Positions 26,369 through 35,734 are shown, counted from the first letter of the stretch. The stretch: 64,000 bases of DNA from Rubrobacter marinus (GCF_011492965.1 NZ_CP045121.1:310001-374000); one strand, 5' to 3'. Program-made: numbers and translations. The notes: generated by a model from the sequence alone, not told the origin.

Positions 26369-27622
26369 CTACTCCCTCCTGAGGGCCTCCACAGGCGCGA
26401 GCCGGGCCGAGCGGTACGCCGGGACGACGCCGAACAGCACCCCGATCAGGGCCGAGACCCCGAAGGCCAGGGCTATCTGCGTCGTCGCGAACGCGGCGGC
26501 CGGAAGGTCCGAGATCAGGACGGGCAGCAGGACCGAGGACCCGACCCCGAGCGCGACCCCGGCGAGCCCGCCGAGGGTCGCCAAGAGGACCGCCTCGAAG
26601 AGGAACTGCAGCAGCACGTCCCCGTCGGTGGCGCCCAGGGCCTTCCTCACCCCGATCTCGCGCGTCCTCTCGGCGACGGAGACGAGCATGATGTTCATGA
26701 TGCCGATGCCCCCGACGAGCAGGGAGATGCCGGCGATGCCCGCGAGGAAGACGTTGAGCTGGTCCGTTATCTGGGAGAAGGTGGAGAGCAGCTCCTCCTG
26801 CGTCTCGACCGTGAAGTCCTCCTGCCCGCCGTGGGCGGCCCGTATCTCGGAGGCGATCCCGGCCTTCGCCTCGCCCACCGCGCCGGCGCCCGTGGCGGCG
26901 ACCAGGATCTGGCCGACGGTCTCCGAGCCGGAGAGCTCCAGGGCGTCGGCGGTGGTCACGTAGGAGACGGCCGAGGCAGCCTGGACCAGGCCGCCCTCCG
27001 GCTGCGAGGCGACGACGCCCACGACCTCGTACTCCCTGACAGGCCGCTCCTGCCGGGAGTCCTGCGCCTGCTCGGGCGGGAGGCCCTCGGGAACGTTCCG
27101 GGCGGAGCCACCGACGGGTAGGGTCTTCCCCACGGCCCCTTCGGGCTTCCCGCCGAACAGCTTCTCCGCGTCGGCGTGGGAGAGCACGATCTCCCCGCCT
27201 CCCTCCACGAAGCGCCCGGAGGCGAGCTCGACCTTGCGGACCTCGTCGTACGAGGGGTCCACGCCCGAGAGCTGCACGCCCTTGCCGTCGACGAAGGCGC
27301 CGGTCGCGGCGTTGGACGAGGCCGCCTTCACCGAGGGCAGGGCCGCGACGTTCCTCGTGTCCTGGGGGGTGAGCGTGCTGACCATCTCGGCGTCTATGGC
27401 GCCGCCGCCATCGGCGGACTCCGAGCCGGGGCTCACGGTGACGATGTTCGGGCCGAGGTCCGTGATCTGTCCGGAGACGCTGTCGCGGATGCCGTTGCCG
27501 AGCGAGGTCAGGGCGACGACCGACGCGACCCCGATGACTATGCCCAGAGCCGACAGCGCCGTCCTCAAGGGCTTGCCGAGAAGGCCGCGCAAGCCCATCG
27601 CGATTATCCTGAGTATCTTCAT
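26369..27622 (-). CDS. ABC transporter permease, MacB/FtsX family
   Basis: ATG 27622 overlaps the stop of the ATPase gene. The 417-residue protein has an N-terminal span (about 15-40), a large extracytoplasmic MacB-type periplasmic-core domain (about 45-270), and three C-terminal spans with FtsX signatures (GGIGIMNIMLVSVAERTREI, then IGVRKALGATDGDVLLQFL). It forms the membrane half of a MacB-like exporter. MacB-type systems export peptides, antibiotics or lipoproteins; the substrate here is unknown. It ends in ARLAPVEALRRE, the usual tail of this family. Confidence 0.92.
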   Translation of the reverse strand: MKILRIIAMGLRGLLGKPLRTALSALGIVIGVASVVALTSLGNGIRDSVSGQITDLGPNIVTVSPGSESADGGGAIDAEMVSTLTPQDTRNVAALPSVKAASSNAATGAFVDGKGVQLSGVDPSYDEVRKVELASGRFVEGGGEIVLSHADAEKLFGGKPEGAVGKTLPVGGSARNVPEGLPPEQAQDSRQERPVREYEVVGVVASQPEGGLVQAASAVSYVTTADALELSGSETVGQILVAATGAGAVGEAKAGIASEIRAAHGGQEDFTVETQEELLSTFSQITDQLNVFLAGIAGISLLVGGIGIMNIMLVSVAERTREIGVRKALGATDGDVLLQFLFEAVLLATLGGLAGVALGVGSSVLLPVLISDLPAAAFATTQIALAFGVSALIGVLFGVVPAYRSARLAPVEALRRE

Positions 27623-28389
27623 CGCCGTCCTCCGTTCTCTACGTCGCGTCCGGGGCTCCGGCCTTCGTCGCCGAAGATCCTGCCGTCGCGGATCTCTATC
27701 GTCCTGTCGCCCCGCTCGGCGACCTCCGCCTCGTGGGTAACGACCATGATGGTCACGCCCGAGTCGTGCAGCTCCCCGAAGAGCGACATGATCTCCTCGC
27801 TCGTCTTGGAGTCGAGGTTCCCGGTCGGCTCGTCGGCCAGGAGCAGCGACGGCCCGTTGACGAGGGCGCGGGCTATCGCCACCCGCTGCATCTGCCCGCC
27901 GGAGAGCTCGGTCGGCTTGTGCTTTAACCTGCCGGAGAGCCCGACCCGCTCCAAAGCCTCCGTCGCCCGCCTGCGCCTCTCCTTGCGGCCGACGTCGGCG
28001 TAGACCATGGGCAGCTCCACGTTGGCGAGCGCCGTCTCGCCGGGGAGGAGGTTGTAGCTCTGGAAGACGAACCCCACGAGGTCTCGTCTGGCCCTACTGA
28101 GCTCCCCGCCCCTCAGCCCGGAGACCTCGCGGCCGCCCAGGTTGTAGGAGCCGCCCGTCGGCCGGTCGAGCAGGCCGAGCAGGTTCATCAGGGTGCTCTT
28201 GCCGCTCCCCGAGGGCCCTATCAGGGAGACCCACTCCCCGGCCTCGACCGCGAGGCTCACCCCGGCCAGCGCCTCGACCGTGTTCTCCCCGCGGCCGTAA
28301 ACCTTCGTCAGATCCCTGGCCTCGATCACGGCCCGGGAAGCCCGTCCCGCTCCACCCTCCGTTCCTTCCCTGGTCTTCGTCGACTGCAT
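27619..28389 (-). CDS. ABC transporter ATP-binding protein, MacB/LolD type
   Basis: The 256-residue protein has Walker A GPSGSGKSTLMN near 58, Q-loop FVFQSYNLLPGETALANVE, signature LSGGQMQRVAIARAL, Walker B LLLADEPTGNLDSKTS and H-loop VVTHEAEVAERGDR. The ENTVEALAGVSL N-terminus and the LolD-like Q-loop assign it to the MacB/LolD group. Its stop overlaps the permease start by four bases (ATGA at 27619-27622), so the two are translationally coupled. No adaptor (MacA-like) gene is seen next to them. Confidence 0.93.
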   Translation of the reverse strand: MQSTKTREGTEGGAGRASRAVIEARDLTKVYGRGENTVEALAGVSLAVEAGEWVSLIGPSGSGKSTLMNLLGLLDRPTGGSYNLGGREVSGLRGGELSRARRDLVGFVFQSYNLLPGETALANVELPMVYADVGRKERRRRATEALERVGLSGRLKHKPTELSGGQMQRVAIARALVNGPSLLLADEPTGNLDSKTSEEIMSLFGELHDSGVTIMVVTHEAEVAERGDRTIEIRDGRIFGDEGRSPGRDVENGGRR

Positions 28390-28427
28390 GGTTCCTCCCG
28401 TCGTCTCGTCGCTTCTCTGCCTCGCCT

Positions 28428-28444
28428 CGGCGGAGCCTCCGCCG
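28428..28444 (-). terminator. Short GC hairpin after the TVP38-like gene
   Basis: CGGCGGA and TCCGCCG form a perfect 7-bp stem with a 3-base loop between the stop of the TVP38-like gene (28493) and the start of the ABC ATPase gene. There is no U-run, so its strength is uncertain. Confidence 0.3.
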
Positions 28445-28492
28445 TGCCCCCGTCGCGGCCGGGCGGTGGCCTCGGATCTCCTGGTGCCGCGC

Positions 28493-29239
28493 TCACGGCG
28501 TGCCCTCCCCGCGCAATGCCGCGCGGCGGAGCATCCAGGCCTCCAGCCGCCCCCTGAACGCCAACCCGAGCGCCATGACCGCGGCGACGACGATGCCCGC
28601 CGTGACCCAGGTCGCCGTCGAGCCCGTCACCCAGTCCGAGGCCAGAAGGGCCGTCATGGCGCTACTGGGCGTCCTGCCCAGGACCAGCATCACCAGGAAG
28701 CGGCGGAAGCCGAGCGCCGAGAGCCCCGCGAGGGCGACCGCGGCGTCGTCGGGCATGAAGGGGACGAGCAGAACCGCGAGCATCCACCAGCCCCGACGGT
28801 CGAGGACCCCGACGTACCTTCGGACCACCTCCCGGCCCACGAGCCGCGCGACCAGCACCTCGCCCCACCTGCGCACCGCCAGGAACACCAGGACCGAGCC
28901 GACGACCGAACCGGCCAGGCCCAGGGCCAGGCCCTCCCAGACGCCGAAGACGAGCGCGCCTACCAGGGAGAAGGGCCCGGACGGGATCGGCGCGACAAAC
29001 ACCTGAGCGACCATCGCGAAGAAGTAGACGACCGGCGCGAAGGCCCCGAACGAGAGAACGAAGCCCTCGACGCCGGCCGCGTACGCGTCTCCCGCCAGGG
29101 CGGCGAAACCGACGAGGTCCGCGCGCAACCCGGGCGAGACCGCGAAAGCCAACAAAGACGTACCCGCGACGGCGAGGGCGCCGACGGTCCGCCGGCCTCC
29201 GAACGCCCCGAAAGCGCCATCCTTGACGGTAGTCTTCAT
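28493..29239 (-). CDS. TVP38/TMEM64 (DedA-like, VTT domain) membrane protein
   Basis: The 248-residue protein has about five to six hydrophobic segments. The VTT/SNARE-associated core shows FVAPIPSGPFSLVGALVFG near 95-115, GLAGSVVGSVLVFLAVRRWGE, and LLVPFMPDDAAVALAGLSALG near 160. These match the DedA/TVP38 pattern of re-entrant loops implicated in lipid scrambling or membrane homeostasis. Start ATG 29239 overlaps the stop of the upstream small membrane protein gene, implying co-expression. The TAACTNAGTTA palindrome at 29282 lies about 45 bases upstream of its start. Confidence 0.82.
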   Translation of the reverse strand: MKTTVKDGAFGAFGGRRTVGALAVAGTSLLAFAVSPGLRADLVGFAALAGDAYAAGVEGFVLSFGAFAPVVYFFAMVAQVFVAPIPSGPFSLVGALVFGVWEGLALGLAGSVVGSVLVFLAVRRWGEVLVARLVGREVVRRYVGVLDRRGWWMLAVLLVPFMPDDAAVALAGLSALGFRRFLVMLVLGRTPSSAMTALLASDWVTGSTATWVTAGIVVAAVMALGLAFRGRLEAWMLRRAALRGEGTP

Positions 29240-29589
29240 CTCGACACCCCTTCCTGTCTTCCTCGACGGACGAACCTCTTGCTAACTAAGTTAAGTAAAC
29301 GTCGAAGGACGTCTGCGTCGCCGCTCGTGTGTTCCGGTGGTCGCGATCCGGGCGTCCCTCCGCGCGGGTTTACCCGGCCTGAGAGGCGGCGGTAGAGGCG
29401 ACGGATGCGGCCCTGCTGCCACATCCACAGCCCGGTCTGGGTAACGACGGGGACGATTATGGCCTGCATGAGCAGGACGAAGGCTTCGCTGTCGCGCGCC
29501 GGGGTGTAGACGAGGACCCCGATCAGGAAGCCAACCAGAAGGTGCGTCCACCGCAGGAGGGCCCGCGCCTTCTTGTTCGGGTTGCTCAT
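29236..29589 (-). CDS. Small two-span membrane protein of unknown function
   Basis: ATG 29589; 117 residues. It has two hydrophobic segments (WTHLLVGFLIGVLVYTP about 14-30 and LLMQAIIVPVVTQTGLWMW about 40-58) followed by a basic MWQQGRIRRLYRRLSG and a polar C-terminal tail that overruns the palindrome at 29282. A second, broken copy lies at 24281-24526. Its stop overlaps the TVP38-like start. I do not recognise the family. The genes next to both copies deal with membranes or redox functions. Confidence 0.65.
   Translation of the reverse strand: MSNPNKKARALLRWTHLLVGFLIGVLVYTPARDSEAFVLLMQAIIVPVVTQTGLWMWQQGRIRRLYRRLSGRVNPRGGTPGSRPPEHTSGDADVLRRLLNLVSKRFVRRGRQEGVSR
29282..29295. promoter_or_regulatory. 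Operator-like palindrome, copy 1 (TAACTNAGTTA)
   Basis: CTAACTAAGTTAAG contains TAACT-A-AGTTA, a perfect odd palindrome, in an AT-rich island within GC-rich DNA. It lies just upstream of the TVP38-like start. Related copies are at 31325 and 31421. Confidence 0.45.
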
Positions 29590-29611
29590 AGCTTCGGCCT
29601 CCTGATCCGGG

Positions 29612-30667
29612 TTACCGGGCGTCGGGCCGCGTGCCGGGTTCCGGCACGAGCACGACCTTGCCGCTCGCCCCGCCGGAGGCCAGGAGCTCGAGCGCCTCGG
29701 AAGCCCTTTCCAGCGGCATCCGGGTGGTCGCGTGCGCCTCGATCTCCCCCTTTGCCAGGAGCGACAGGACCGTCGAGAGGTCCTCCTGGAAGAACTTGGG
29801 CCATCGCTGGACGTAGTAGAACGTCGCCCGCTTGCCGTTGGGGACGGCGCCCCAGAGCAGCACCCGGCCCACGATCGGCAGGTAGGGCTTCAGGCGATGA
29901 CCGGCGTCCCCCAGCGTGGACGCCGAGCCGTAGGAGACCAGCGTGCCGCCCTTGCGGAGCATTCGGTAGGAGTCCACGAGCCCGGGACCGCCCACGTGGT
30001 CGAAGACCGCGTCCACCCCTTCGGGGGAGATCTCGCGCACCCGGGCGGGCACGTCGTCGTTCCTGTAGTCGACCGGGACGGCGCCCAGAGCGCGCACGTG
30101 CTCGTGCTTGGAGGCCGAGGCGGTCCCTATCACCTCCGCGCCGGCGAGCCGCGCGAGCTGCACCAGGAGCGTCCCCACGCCGCCGGAGGCCCCGTGAACG
30201 AGCACGGTCTGGCCGGGGCGAACCCGTGCCGCGCGGTGGATCATCTGCCAGGCGGTGACCCCGTTGGTGACGGCCGCTACCGCCTCGGCGGGGTCGAGGC
30301 CGTCCGGCACCGGCGCGAGATCCTTCGCGGGAAGCGCCACCCGCTCGGCCCACGAGCCCGTCTGCGTGAGCGCGGCGACGCGCCGACCCACCAACCCCCC
30401 GTCGACGCCCTCGCCGACGCTCTCCACCTCACCTACCAAATCGTAGCCGGGGACGAAGGGGAACTTGGGCTGCATGAAGTAGCGCCCCTTGAGCATCTGC
30501 ACCTCGGCGAAGGAGACGCCTGTCGCCTCCACGCGGACCACGGCCTCTCCTGGCCCCGGGCCGGGCAGGTCCCGCCGGTGCGCCTCGAGCACCCCCGGCC
30601 CACCCTCGCGCGGCATCACTATCTCGGTCGTCGTGGCCACTGCGGCCTCCGTGGTCTTCGTCGTCAT
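29612..30667 (-). CDS. Medium-chain dehydrogenase/reductase, zeta-crystallin/quinone-oxidoreductase type
   Basis: ATG 30667, or the in-frame ATG 30616; up to 351 residues. It has the N-terminal GroES-like fold (GPGEAVVRVEATGVSFAEVQ, FVPGYDLVGEVESVG), the NADPH site VLVHGASGGVGTLLVQLA near 165-183, and no catalytic- or structural-zinc cysteine cluster, which places it with NADPH:quinone oxidoreductases (QOR/VAT-1 group) rather than alcohol dehydrogenases. It probably reduces quinones or reactive enones. It follows the DUF6069-like gene with about 35 bases between them, suggesting one transcript. Confidence 0.86.
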   Translation of the reverse strand: MTTKTTEAAVATTTEIVMPREGGPGVLEAHRRDLPGPGPGEAVVRVEATGVSFAEVQMLKGRYFMQPKFPFVPGYDLVGEVESVGEGVDGGLVGRRVAALTQTGSWAERVALPAKDLAPVPDGLDPAEAVAAVTNGVTAWQMIHRAARVRPGQTVLVHGASGGVGTLLVQLARLAGAEVIGTASASKHEHVRALGAVPVDYRNDDVPARVREISPEGVDAVFDHVGGPGLVDSYRMLRKGGTLVSYGSASTLGDAGHRLKPYLPIVGRVLLWGAVPNGKRATFYYVQRWPKFFQEDLSTVLSLLAKGEIEAHATTRMPLERASEALELLASGGASGKVVLVPEPGTRPDAR

Positions 30668-30702
30668 GGTCGTTGCTCCTTTCGGTCGCGTTGCCGGGTG
30701 GT

Positions 30703-31170
30703 TTACTTGACCGCCGTCTCCGCCGGGAGTCCCAGGACGTTGTCCGGGGCGATGCCCGGGCGCAGGGCGAGCAGCGCGGGCACCGCGACGGCGACGGCGA
30801 CCACGTTGAGGGTGGCGGCGACGACGAAGGCGGTGACGGTGCCGCCGGCGAGCAGCCCCCAGACGGGGATGGACATGAACGCCACGAAGAAACCGGCGGC
30901 CGGCACGAGGAACTTGACGAGCGCCCGCGGGTCGTAGGAGCGGTAGGACATATAGAAGCCCAGGGCGTTCCCCAGGACCGCCGGGATCGTCGCCAGCACC
31001 ACCTTCACGGTGCCGAACTGGGAGACCTCGTCCGGCGCCCCGAGGGCCGGCGGGCCCGCGCTGGCGATCAGCGTGTTGATAGCGAAGGCCACCGCCGACA
31101 GGACCAGGCCCACCAGCACCACGGCGGCCGGGCGGATCTCGCCCTCCGGACTAAACGCGATGCGGTTCAT
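30703..31170 (-). CDS. Four-span membrane protein, DUF6069-like
   Basis: ATG 31170 follows GAGGAGGAAGAGTTT; 155 residues. Four hydrophobic helices (about 15-37, 55-77, 88-110, 116-140) dominate. The pattern VLVGLVLSAVAFAINTLIA, VVLATIPAVLGNALGFYM and LVKFLVPAAGFFVAFMSIPV resembles actinobacterial DUF6069 proteins. No function is established. It lies downstream of the leader ORF at 31229-31288 and of two copies of the TAACTNAGTTA palindrome, which are likely to control it. Confidence 0.7.
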   Translation of the reverse strand: MNRIAFSPEGEIRPAAVVLVGLVLSAVAFAINTLIASAGPPALGAPDEVSQFGTVKVVLATIPAVLGNALGFYMSYRSYDPRALVKFLVPAAGFFVAFMSIPVWGLLAGGTVTAFVVAATLNVVAVAVAVPALLALRPGIAPDNVLGLPAETAVK

Positions 31171-31228
31171 AAACTCTTCCTCCTCGTTTCGTGCGACCCC
31201 CGATGGATCGCGGTTCTCCCCGGACTCC

Positions 31229-31288
31229 CTACAAGCCCCTGACTGCCCTCGCCGCCCCGTTGCGGGCCCCGCCCAAAACCTTCGTCAC
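31229..31288 (-). CDS. Possible 19-codon leader ORF
   Basis: On the minus strand AAGGAGGGAGGTGATTCAC precedes GTG at 31288, a near-ideal ribosome binding site. The frame encodes TKVLGGARNGAARAVRGL and stops at TAG 31229, 58 bases before the DUF6069-like start. The strength of the site on so short a basic peptide suggests a translated leader; regulation by it is conjecture. Confidence 0.35.
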   Translation of the reverse strand: MTKVLGGARNGAARAVRGL

Positions 31289-31324
31289 GTGAATCACCTC
31301 CCTCCTTAACGGCTCTCGTTTTAT

Positions 31325-31336
31325 GAACTAAGTTAG
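31325..31336. promoter_or_regulatory. Operator-like palindrome, copy 2
   Basis: GAACTAAGTTAG matches TAACTNAGTTA with one mismatch. It lies about 40 bases upstream of the leader ORF, overlapping an AT-rich promoter-like island on the minus strand. Confidence 0.4.
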
Positions 31337-31420
31337 ATTGCGGGTAAAAGAGAGGGTGCTGCCTCTGCCTGCGCTCCTTGATGCCCGAGATACCTCCGTT
31401 TCCTATCGTTGGTCTAAAAT

Positions 31421-31434
31421 CTAACACAGTTAAA
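31421..31434. promoter_or_regulatory. Operator-like palindrome, copy 3
   Basis: CTAACACAGTTAAA matches TAACTNAGTTA with one mismatch. It is about 95 bases from copy 2, in the same AT-rich intergenic region; 31437-31584 holds no other feature I can identify. Confidence 0.4.
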
Positions 31435-31584
31435 TAACGCCGTCAAGCCTCTTGTGGCATCGATAGGAAAAAAGGTGGCGAGCGAGCGAGATCCAACGTT
31501 CACAAGCCCTGACGATCGGTGAAGGCCACACCGATCCTGCCTCGTTCGCGATGTTTCGGGGGAGGGCAGCATCGCGGGTGAGTG

Positions 31585-32253
31585 CTAGCCGCGCAGGTAG
31601 GCCAGCACCGCCAGCACGCGGCGGTGGTCGGCCTCGCCCTGGGGCAGCCCGAGCTTGCCGAAGATGCTTTTTACGTGCTTCTCCACCGCCCCGCCGGTGA
31701 CGAAGAGCGCCTTTGCTATGGCCTGGTTGGTGCGGCCCTCGGCGACGAGGGCGAGGACCTCGCCCTCGCGCGGGGTGAGGGACGCGAGGCCTTCGTTGCG
31801 CCTCCTGCGGGCCAGGAGTTGGCCCACTACCTCGGGGTCGAGCACCGTCCCGCCGGAGCCGACGGACTCGAGCGCCGATACGAACTCGGCGACGTCGGCG
31901 ACGCGGTCCTTCAGCAGGTAGCCCGTGCCCTCCATCCCGGACTCCAGGAGCTCCCTGCCGTAGCGCTCCTCGACGTACTGCGAGAGCACCAGCACCGCGA
32001 GGCCGGGCCTCCGCCTCCTCGCCTCCAGGGCGGCCTTGAGGCCCTCGTCCTTGAAGCCCGGCGGCATGCGCACGTCCACGACGGCCACGTCGGGGGGGTG
32101 CTCCTCGACGGCGCTCAGGAAGCCCGGTCCGTCGCTCGCCTCGGCGACGACCCGGTGGCCTGCGTCGGTTATGAGGCGCGCGATGCCAGCCCGCAGCAGG
32201 CCGGAGTCCTCTGCGATCGCGACCTTCAGGGGGCTCTTCTGGGGTGTCCTCAC
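31585..32253 (-). CDS. NarL/LuxR-family response regulator
   Basis: GTG 32253 overlaps the histidine kinase stop (GTGA). The 222-residue protein has a receiver domain with acidic pocket AEDSG, phosphoacceptor Asp in VAVVDVRMPPG near 60, and conserved Lys in GYLLKDRVAD. The C-terminal LuxR HTH reads LTPREGEVLALVAEGRTNQ then AVEKHVKSIFGKLGL. It is the cognate output of the adjacent kinase. No target promoter can be named. The divergent palindromes are of a different type (short, odd) and need not be its sites. Confidence 0.93.
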   Translation of the reverse strand: MRTPQKSPLKVAIAEDSGLLRAGIARLITDAGHRVVAEASDGPGFLSAVEEHPPDVAVVDVRMPPGFKDEGLKAALEARRRRPGLAVLVLSQYVEERYGRELLESGMEGTGYLLKDRVADVAEFVSALESVGSGGTVLDPEVVGQLLARRRRNEGLASLTPREGEVLALVAEGRTNQAIAKALFVTGGAVEKHVKSIFGKLGLPQGEADHRRVLAVLAYLRG

Positions 32254-33619
32254 TCATCGTCTCGTCCTCCCCACGGTAGCTCCGCGCGCACCCTGGTCGG
32301 GCCGCCGGCTGGGCTCTCGACCGTCAGGCGGCCGTCGAGGACGACCGCGCGGTCGGCCAGCCCCCGAGGCCCGTGCCCGAGGGGTCGGCCCCTCCGTGGC
32401 CGTCGTCTTCGACCTCCGCCACGAGGAGGTCTTTCGGAAGCTCCCCGTCCCCTCCGGGGAGGCCCCTCTCCCGGCGCACCGAGACGCGGGCTTCGGAGGC
32501 GCCCGAGTGCTTGGCGACGTTGGCCAGGGCCTCGGCGATCACGAAGTAGGCGGTGATCTCGGTCGCCTCGGGGGGACGTTCGTCGAGCTCGACCTCGACG
32601 GAGGTGGGCACCGGGGAGCGGTGCGCCAGCGCGGAGATCGCCGCGTCCAGGCCCCTGTCGGTGAGGACGGCCGGGTGGATGCCGCGGATGAGGTCCCGGA
32701 TCTCGGCCAGGGCGCGCTTGGCCTCCTCGTGGGCCTCGGCCACGAGCTCCGTCGCCTTTGCCGCCTCGCGCTGCCCTGCGGCGCCCACGCCGGGGCCGTT
32801 CTCCAGCTTCTGCCGGGCCATGCCGAGCGTCATCGCCAGGGAGACGAGGCGCTGCTGGGCGCCGTCGTGGAGGTCGCGCTCTATCCTGCGCCGCTCGACG
32901 ATGGCGGCCTCCACGGCCTTCGAGCGGCGCTCGGTCAGGGCCTCGACCCGTTCGTCGAGCGCCTCGCGCCTGCGGGGGCCGAGCAGGCGCCGGCCCAGCG
33001 AGGCGTGCGCCTGACAAGCTTGCGCGCCGAAGACCGCCGCGGCCGACGCGAGCACGAGGCCGACGAGCGCGACCAGCAACGTTTCGGGCACGGTGTCCGC
33101 GACGAAGGCGTCCGTCGCCAGTATGGCCACGCCGTCGGGGAGCGCCCAGAACCAGATCGGGTAGCTTACCAGGACCGCCGACAAGGCCAGGAGGAGGACG
33201 ACTACGATCTCGACCAGGCCTATCGGGAGCAGCAGGAGCAGGTACAGCAGGCCGCGCCACAGCGCGGGGTCCGCCGCCCGGGCCCGCACGCGGGCGACGA
33301 CCGACCCGCGGGGCAGGGGACGGTAGGGGGAAGGCAGGCGGGTGCCCAGCAGCGCCCTTAGGCGCCACCGCTCGACGCCGGTGCCCAGGACGCACACCAG
33401 CACGGCGAGCGCGAGGACGGGCAGCCCGACCCAAACGATCGTCAGCGCGAGGCCGGACAGCACCAGCACGGCCAGGGCGGCGAACCAGAACAGGCCGAGG
33501 GGGAGGCTCGAAAGCAAGAAGAGCGTCGAGAGCAAGGCCCTGGGGAGGAGACGCCCGCGGGGCGTCTCCTCCCGGCCAGAGCCCTCGGCCGCTGCCCGGG
33601 TCACTTCGGTGTGGTCCAT
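32250..33619 (-). pseudogene. NarL-type sensor histidine kinase, one frameshift
   Basis: ATG 33619 follows GAGGGAGTTCTC. Four to six membrane spans occupy the N-terminal half (about 20-200, a putative sensor region). The HisKA_3 box reads RRRIERDLHDGAQQRLVS near 265 with the phospho-His, and the HATPase N-box is ITAYFVIAEALANVAKHSGA. Near 32365 the frame switches: GLGGWP should read GLGGLADRAVVLDGRLTVES, restored by one G in a G run. The last 40 residues are therefore in another frame and end GGRDDE, overlapping the regulator start. Probably an assembly error, so a functional kinase. Confidence 0.85.
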
Positions 33620-33668
33620 GAGAACTCCCTCTCGTCGCAGTCTACTCGACACGCCGCGCTCCCGTCTC

Positions 33669-35734
33669 TCAGGCCCCGAGTTGGAGACTCAGCAGGTTGT
33701 AGTAGCCGAGCAGCGCGACGAAGGTCAGCGCCGCGAGGGCGACCAGCGAGTAGTGCGCCCGCCCGAAGAGGCCCCAGTACCGGCGCTTCCACGAGAGCGC
33801 CGCGCAGACGACCACGCCGACCGCGAGGGCGGCGACGGGGTAGGGCAGCGCCAGGACGGCGGCGAGGAGCGGCGAGTCGAAGAACAGGGCCTGGGCCTCG
33901 TTCGAGACCAGCAGCGCCATCCCGCCCAAGAAGAGCAGGGCGAGGGCGCAGAGGGCCCAGGCCAGCAGCCGCGCCACGCGCGCGCCCCTCGCGGCCTTTG
34001 CGGGCTCGCCGCCCGGCTCCCCGCGGGGCTTCCGGTACCGTCTCTCGTACCGCCGGGAGATCAACGCCCCGGCGGGCCACGCGAGGGCCGTGAGCCCGAA
34101 GACCGCCAGGGCACCGGCCAGCAGGGGAAGGTGAAGTCCTGCGGACTCGTAGAAGGGCATCTTCTCGAAGGCGGATGTCGGGTCCGCGTCGGCGGACATG
34201 TACGTGACGCGGCCCTCGCCGTCCCGGCGGAAGGCCAGGCGCTCGTCGCCCCCCTCCGCGCGGAACGCCATCGGCCCGTCCTGGACCCACCGCTGCTCGG
34301 GGCCCGTGAGGTCCTCGCGGGTGGGCACGCGGCTCGTGGTTATGCTGCCGTCCTCGTTGGCCGTCACGCTCGTGGGGCTCGGGAGCGAGAACACCTTCTC
34401 GAAACCGGTCTCGTTCGAGCGCGTGGAACGGTAGCTGCCGGCGACGCGCTCGGCGTCCCCGGAGGTCCCTTCGGCGGAGGGTTCGGGGGCCGGCGGCGGG
34501 GTCGCGGGGTAGTAGCGGTCGAAGAACGCTTCGAGCAGCTCGTATTCGGCGAAGTCCCCGCCCTCCCCGTAGGAGTTGTACGCGACGAAGATCCCGACGT
34601 TCCTCTCGGGGACCATGGCGGCCAGCGCGTGGAACCGGAAGAGGTTGCCCCCGTGCTCGATCACGCGCTCGCCGTTCACCGTCTGCTCGTAGAAACCGAG
34701 GGCCATCCCGTCCAGGCGTTCGTCGCCCGCGAACTGCTTCGCGTGCATCTCCCTCGCGGTGGCCTCCTCGAGGATGCGCGCGTCGCCGTAGCGGCCGTCC
34801 TGGAGGTGGGCGATCATGAAGCGCGCCATGTCCGTGGCGGTGGTGCTGAGGCTGCCCGCCGGCGCCTCGTCGATGTACTCGAAGGGCCCCGCGACGGGCT
34901 CGCCGCCCGCGACCCCGTAGCCGGTGGCCACCCTCTCCCTCAGCTCGCCCACGGGCGGCTGGTCGAAGGTCGTGCTCTCCATGCCCAGGGGACCCGTGAC
35001 GTTCTCCTCGACGTAGCGCGCGAAGGGGACCCCGAGACGTCTTCCACGACGAGGCCGGCCAGGGACATGCCGTAGTTGGAGTAAGAGGTCGCCTCGCCCG
35101 GCGGCCTGACGCGCTCGGGCACGTTGTCCGACAGGTACTCCCCGAGCGGCTCCACGCCGGCGGCGTCGCGCGCCCCCGATCCGGTGATCACCTGCTCGAA
35201 GCCCGCGGTGTGGGTGAGGAGGTGGCGCAGGGTGACGGGCCGCCCGGGATACGCATCCGGGATCTCGACGTCGTCGAGGTAGACGTTCACGTCCTCGTCG
35301 AGGTCGAGCCTGCCCTCCTCCACGAGTTGCATCGCCGCCGTGGAGGTGAAGAGCTTGCTGGTGGAGGCTATCCTGAAGAGCGTCTCGTCGGCGACGACGG
35401 GCTTGCCTCTCGCCACGTCGGCCTCGCTGTAGCCCTTGGCGAAGAGGACCTCCCCGTCCTTCACCACGGAGACCGTAGCGCCCGGGATCTTATGGCCTTC
35501 GAGTTGCTGCGCGAAGTACCCGTCCAGAAAGGCCTCGACCTCCCGTTCGTCGGTCGGGCCGCGGCCCGCCGAGGGCGCGGGGTTCGGGGAGTCCGGTGGT
35601 GCCTGCGCCAGCGCGGGCGAGATCGTGACGGTCGCGACCACGACGGCGATAAAGGCGAGGAGCGCGAGGCGTACGCGGGTCGCGCCCGTGCGGAGCGTGC
35701 GTGGATCGGCGGTGTTCTTTCTGAAGGGCGACAC
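33669..35734 (-). pseudogene. Serine hydrolase (beta-lactamase/PBP-like) with C-terminal membrane domain, one frameshift
   Basis: GTG 35734 follows GGAGGTCTCCCA. A signal peptide ends near SPALAQ, then a class C beta-lactamase-like domain carries SxxK in RIASTSKLFTSTAAM, YSN in SYSNYGMSLAGLV and HGG in VIEHGGNLFRFHA. The C-terminal 150 residues hold five membrane spans. At about 35033 the frame breaks: DVSGSPSRA should read DVSGVPFARYVEENV, one G short in a GGGG run. This type of protein (penicillin-binding protein-like esterase or peptidase) usually acts outside the cell. Likely intact in the real genome. Confidence 0.82.
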
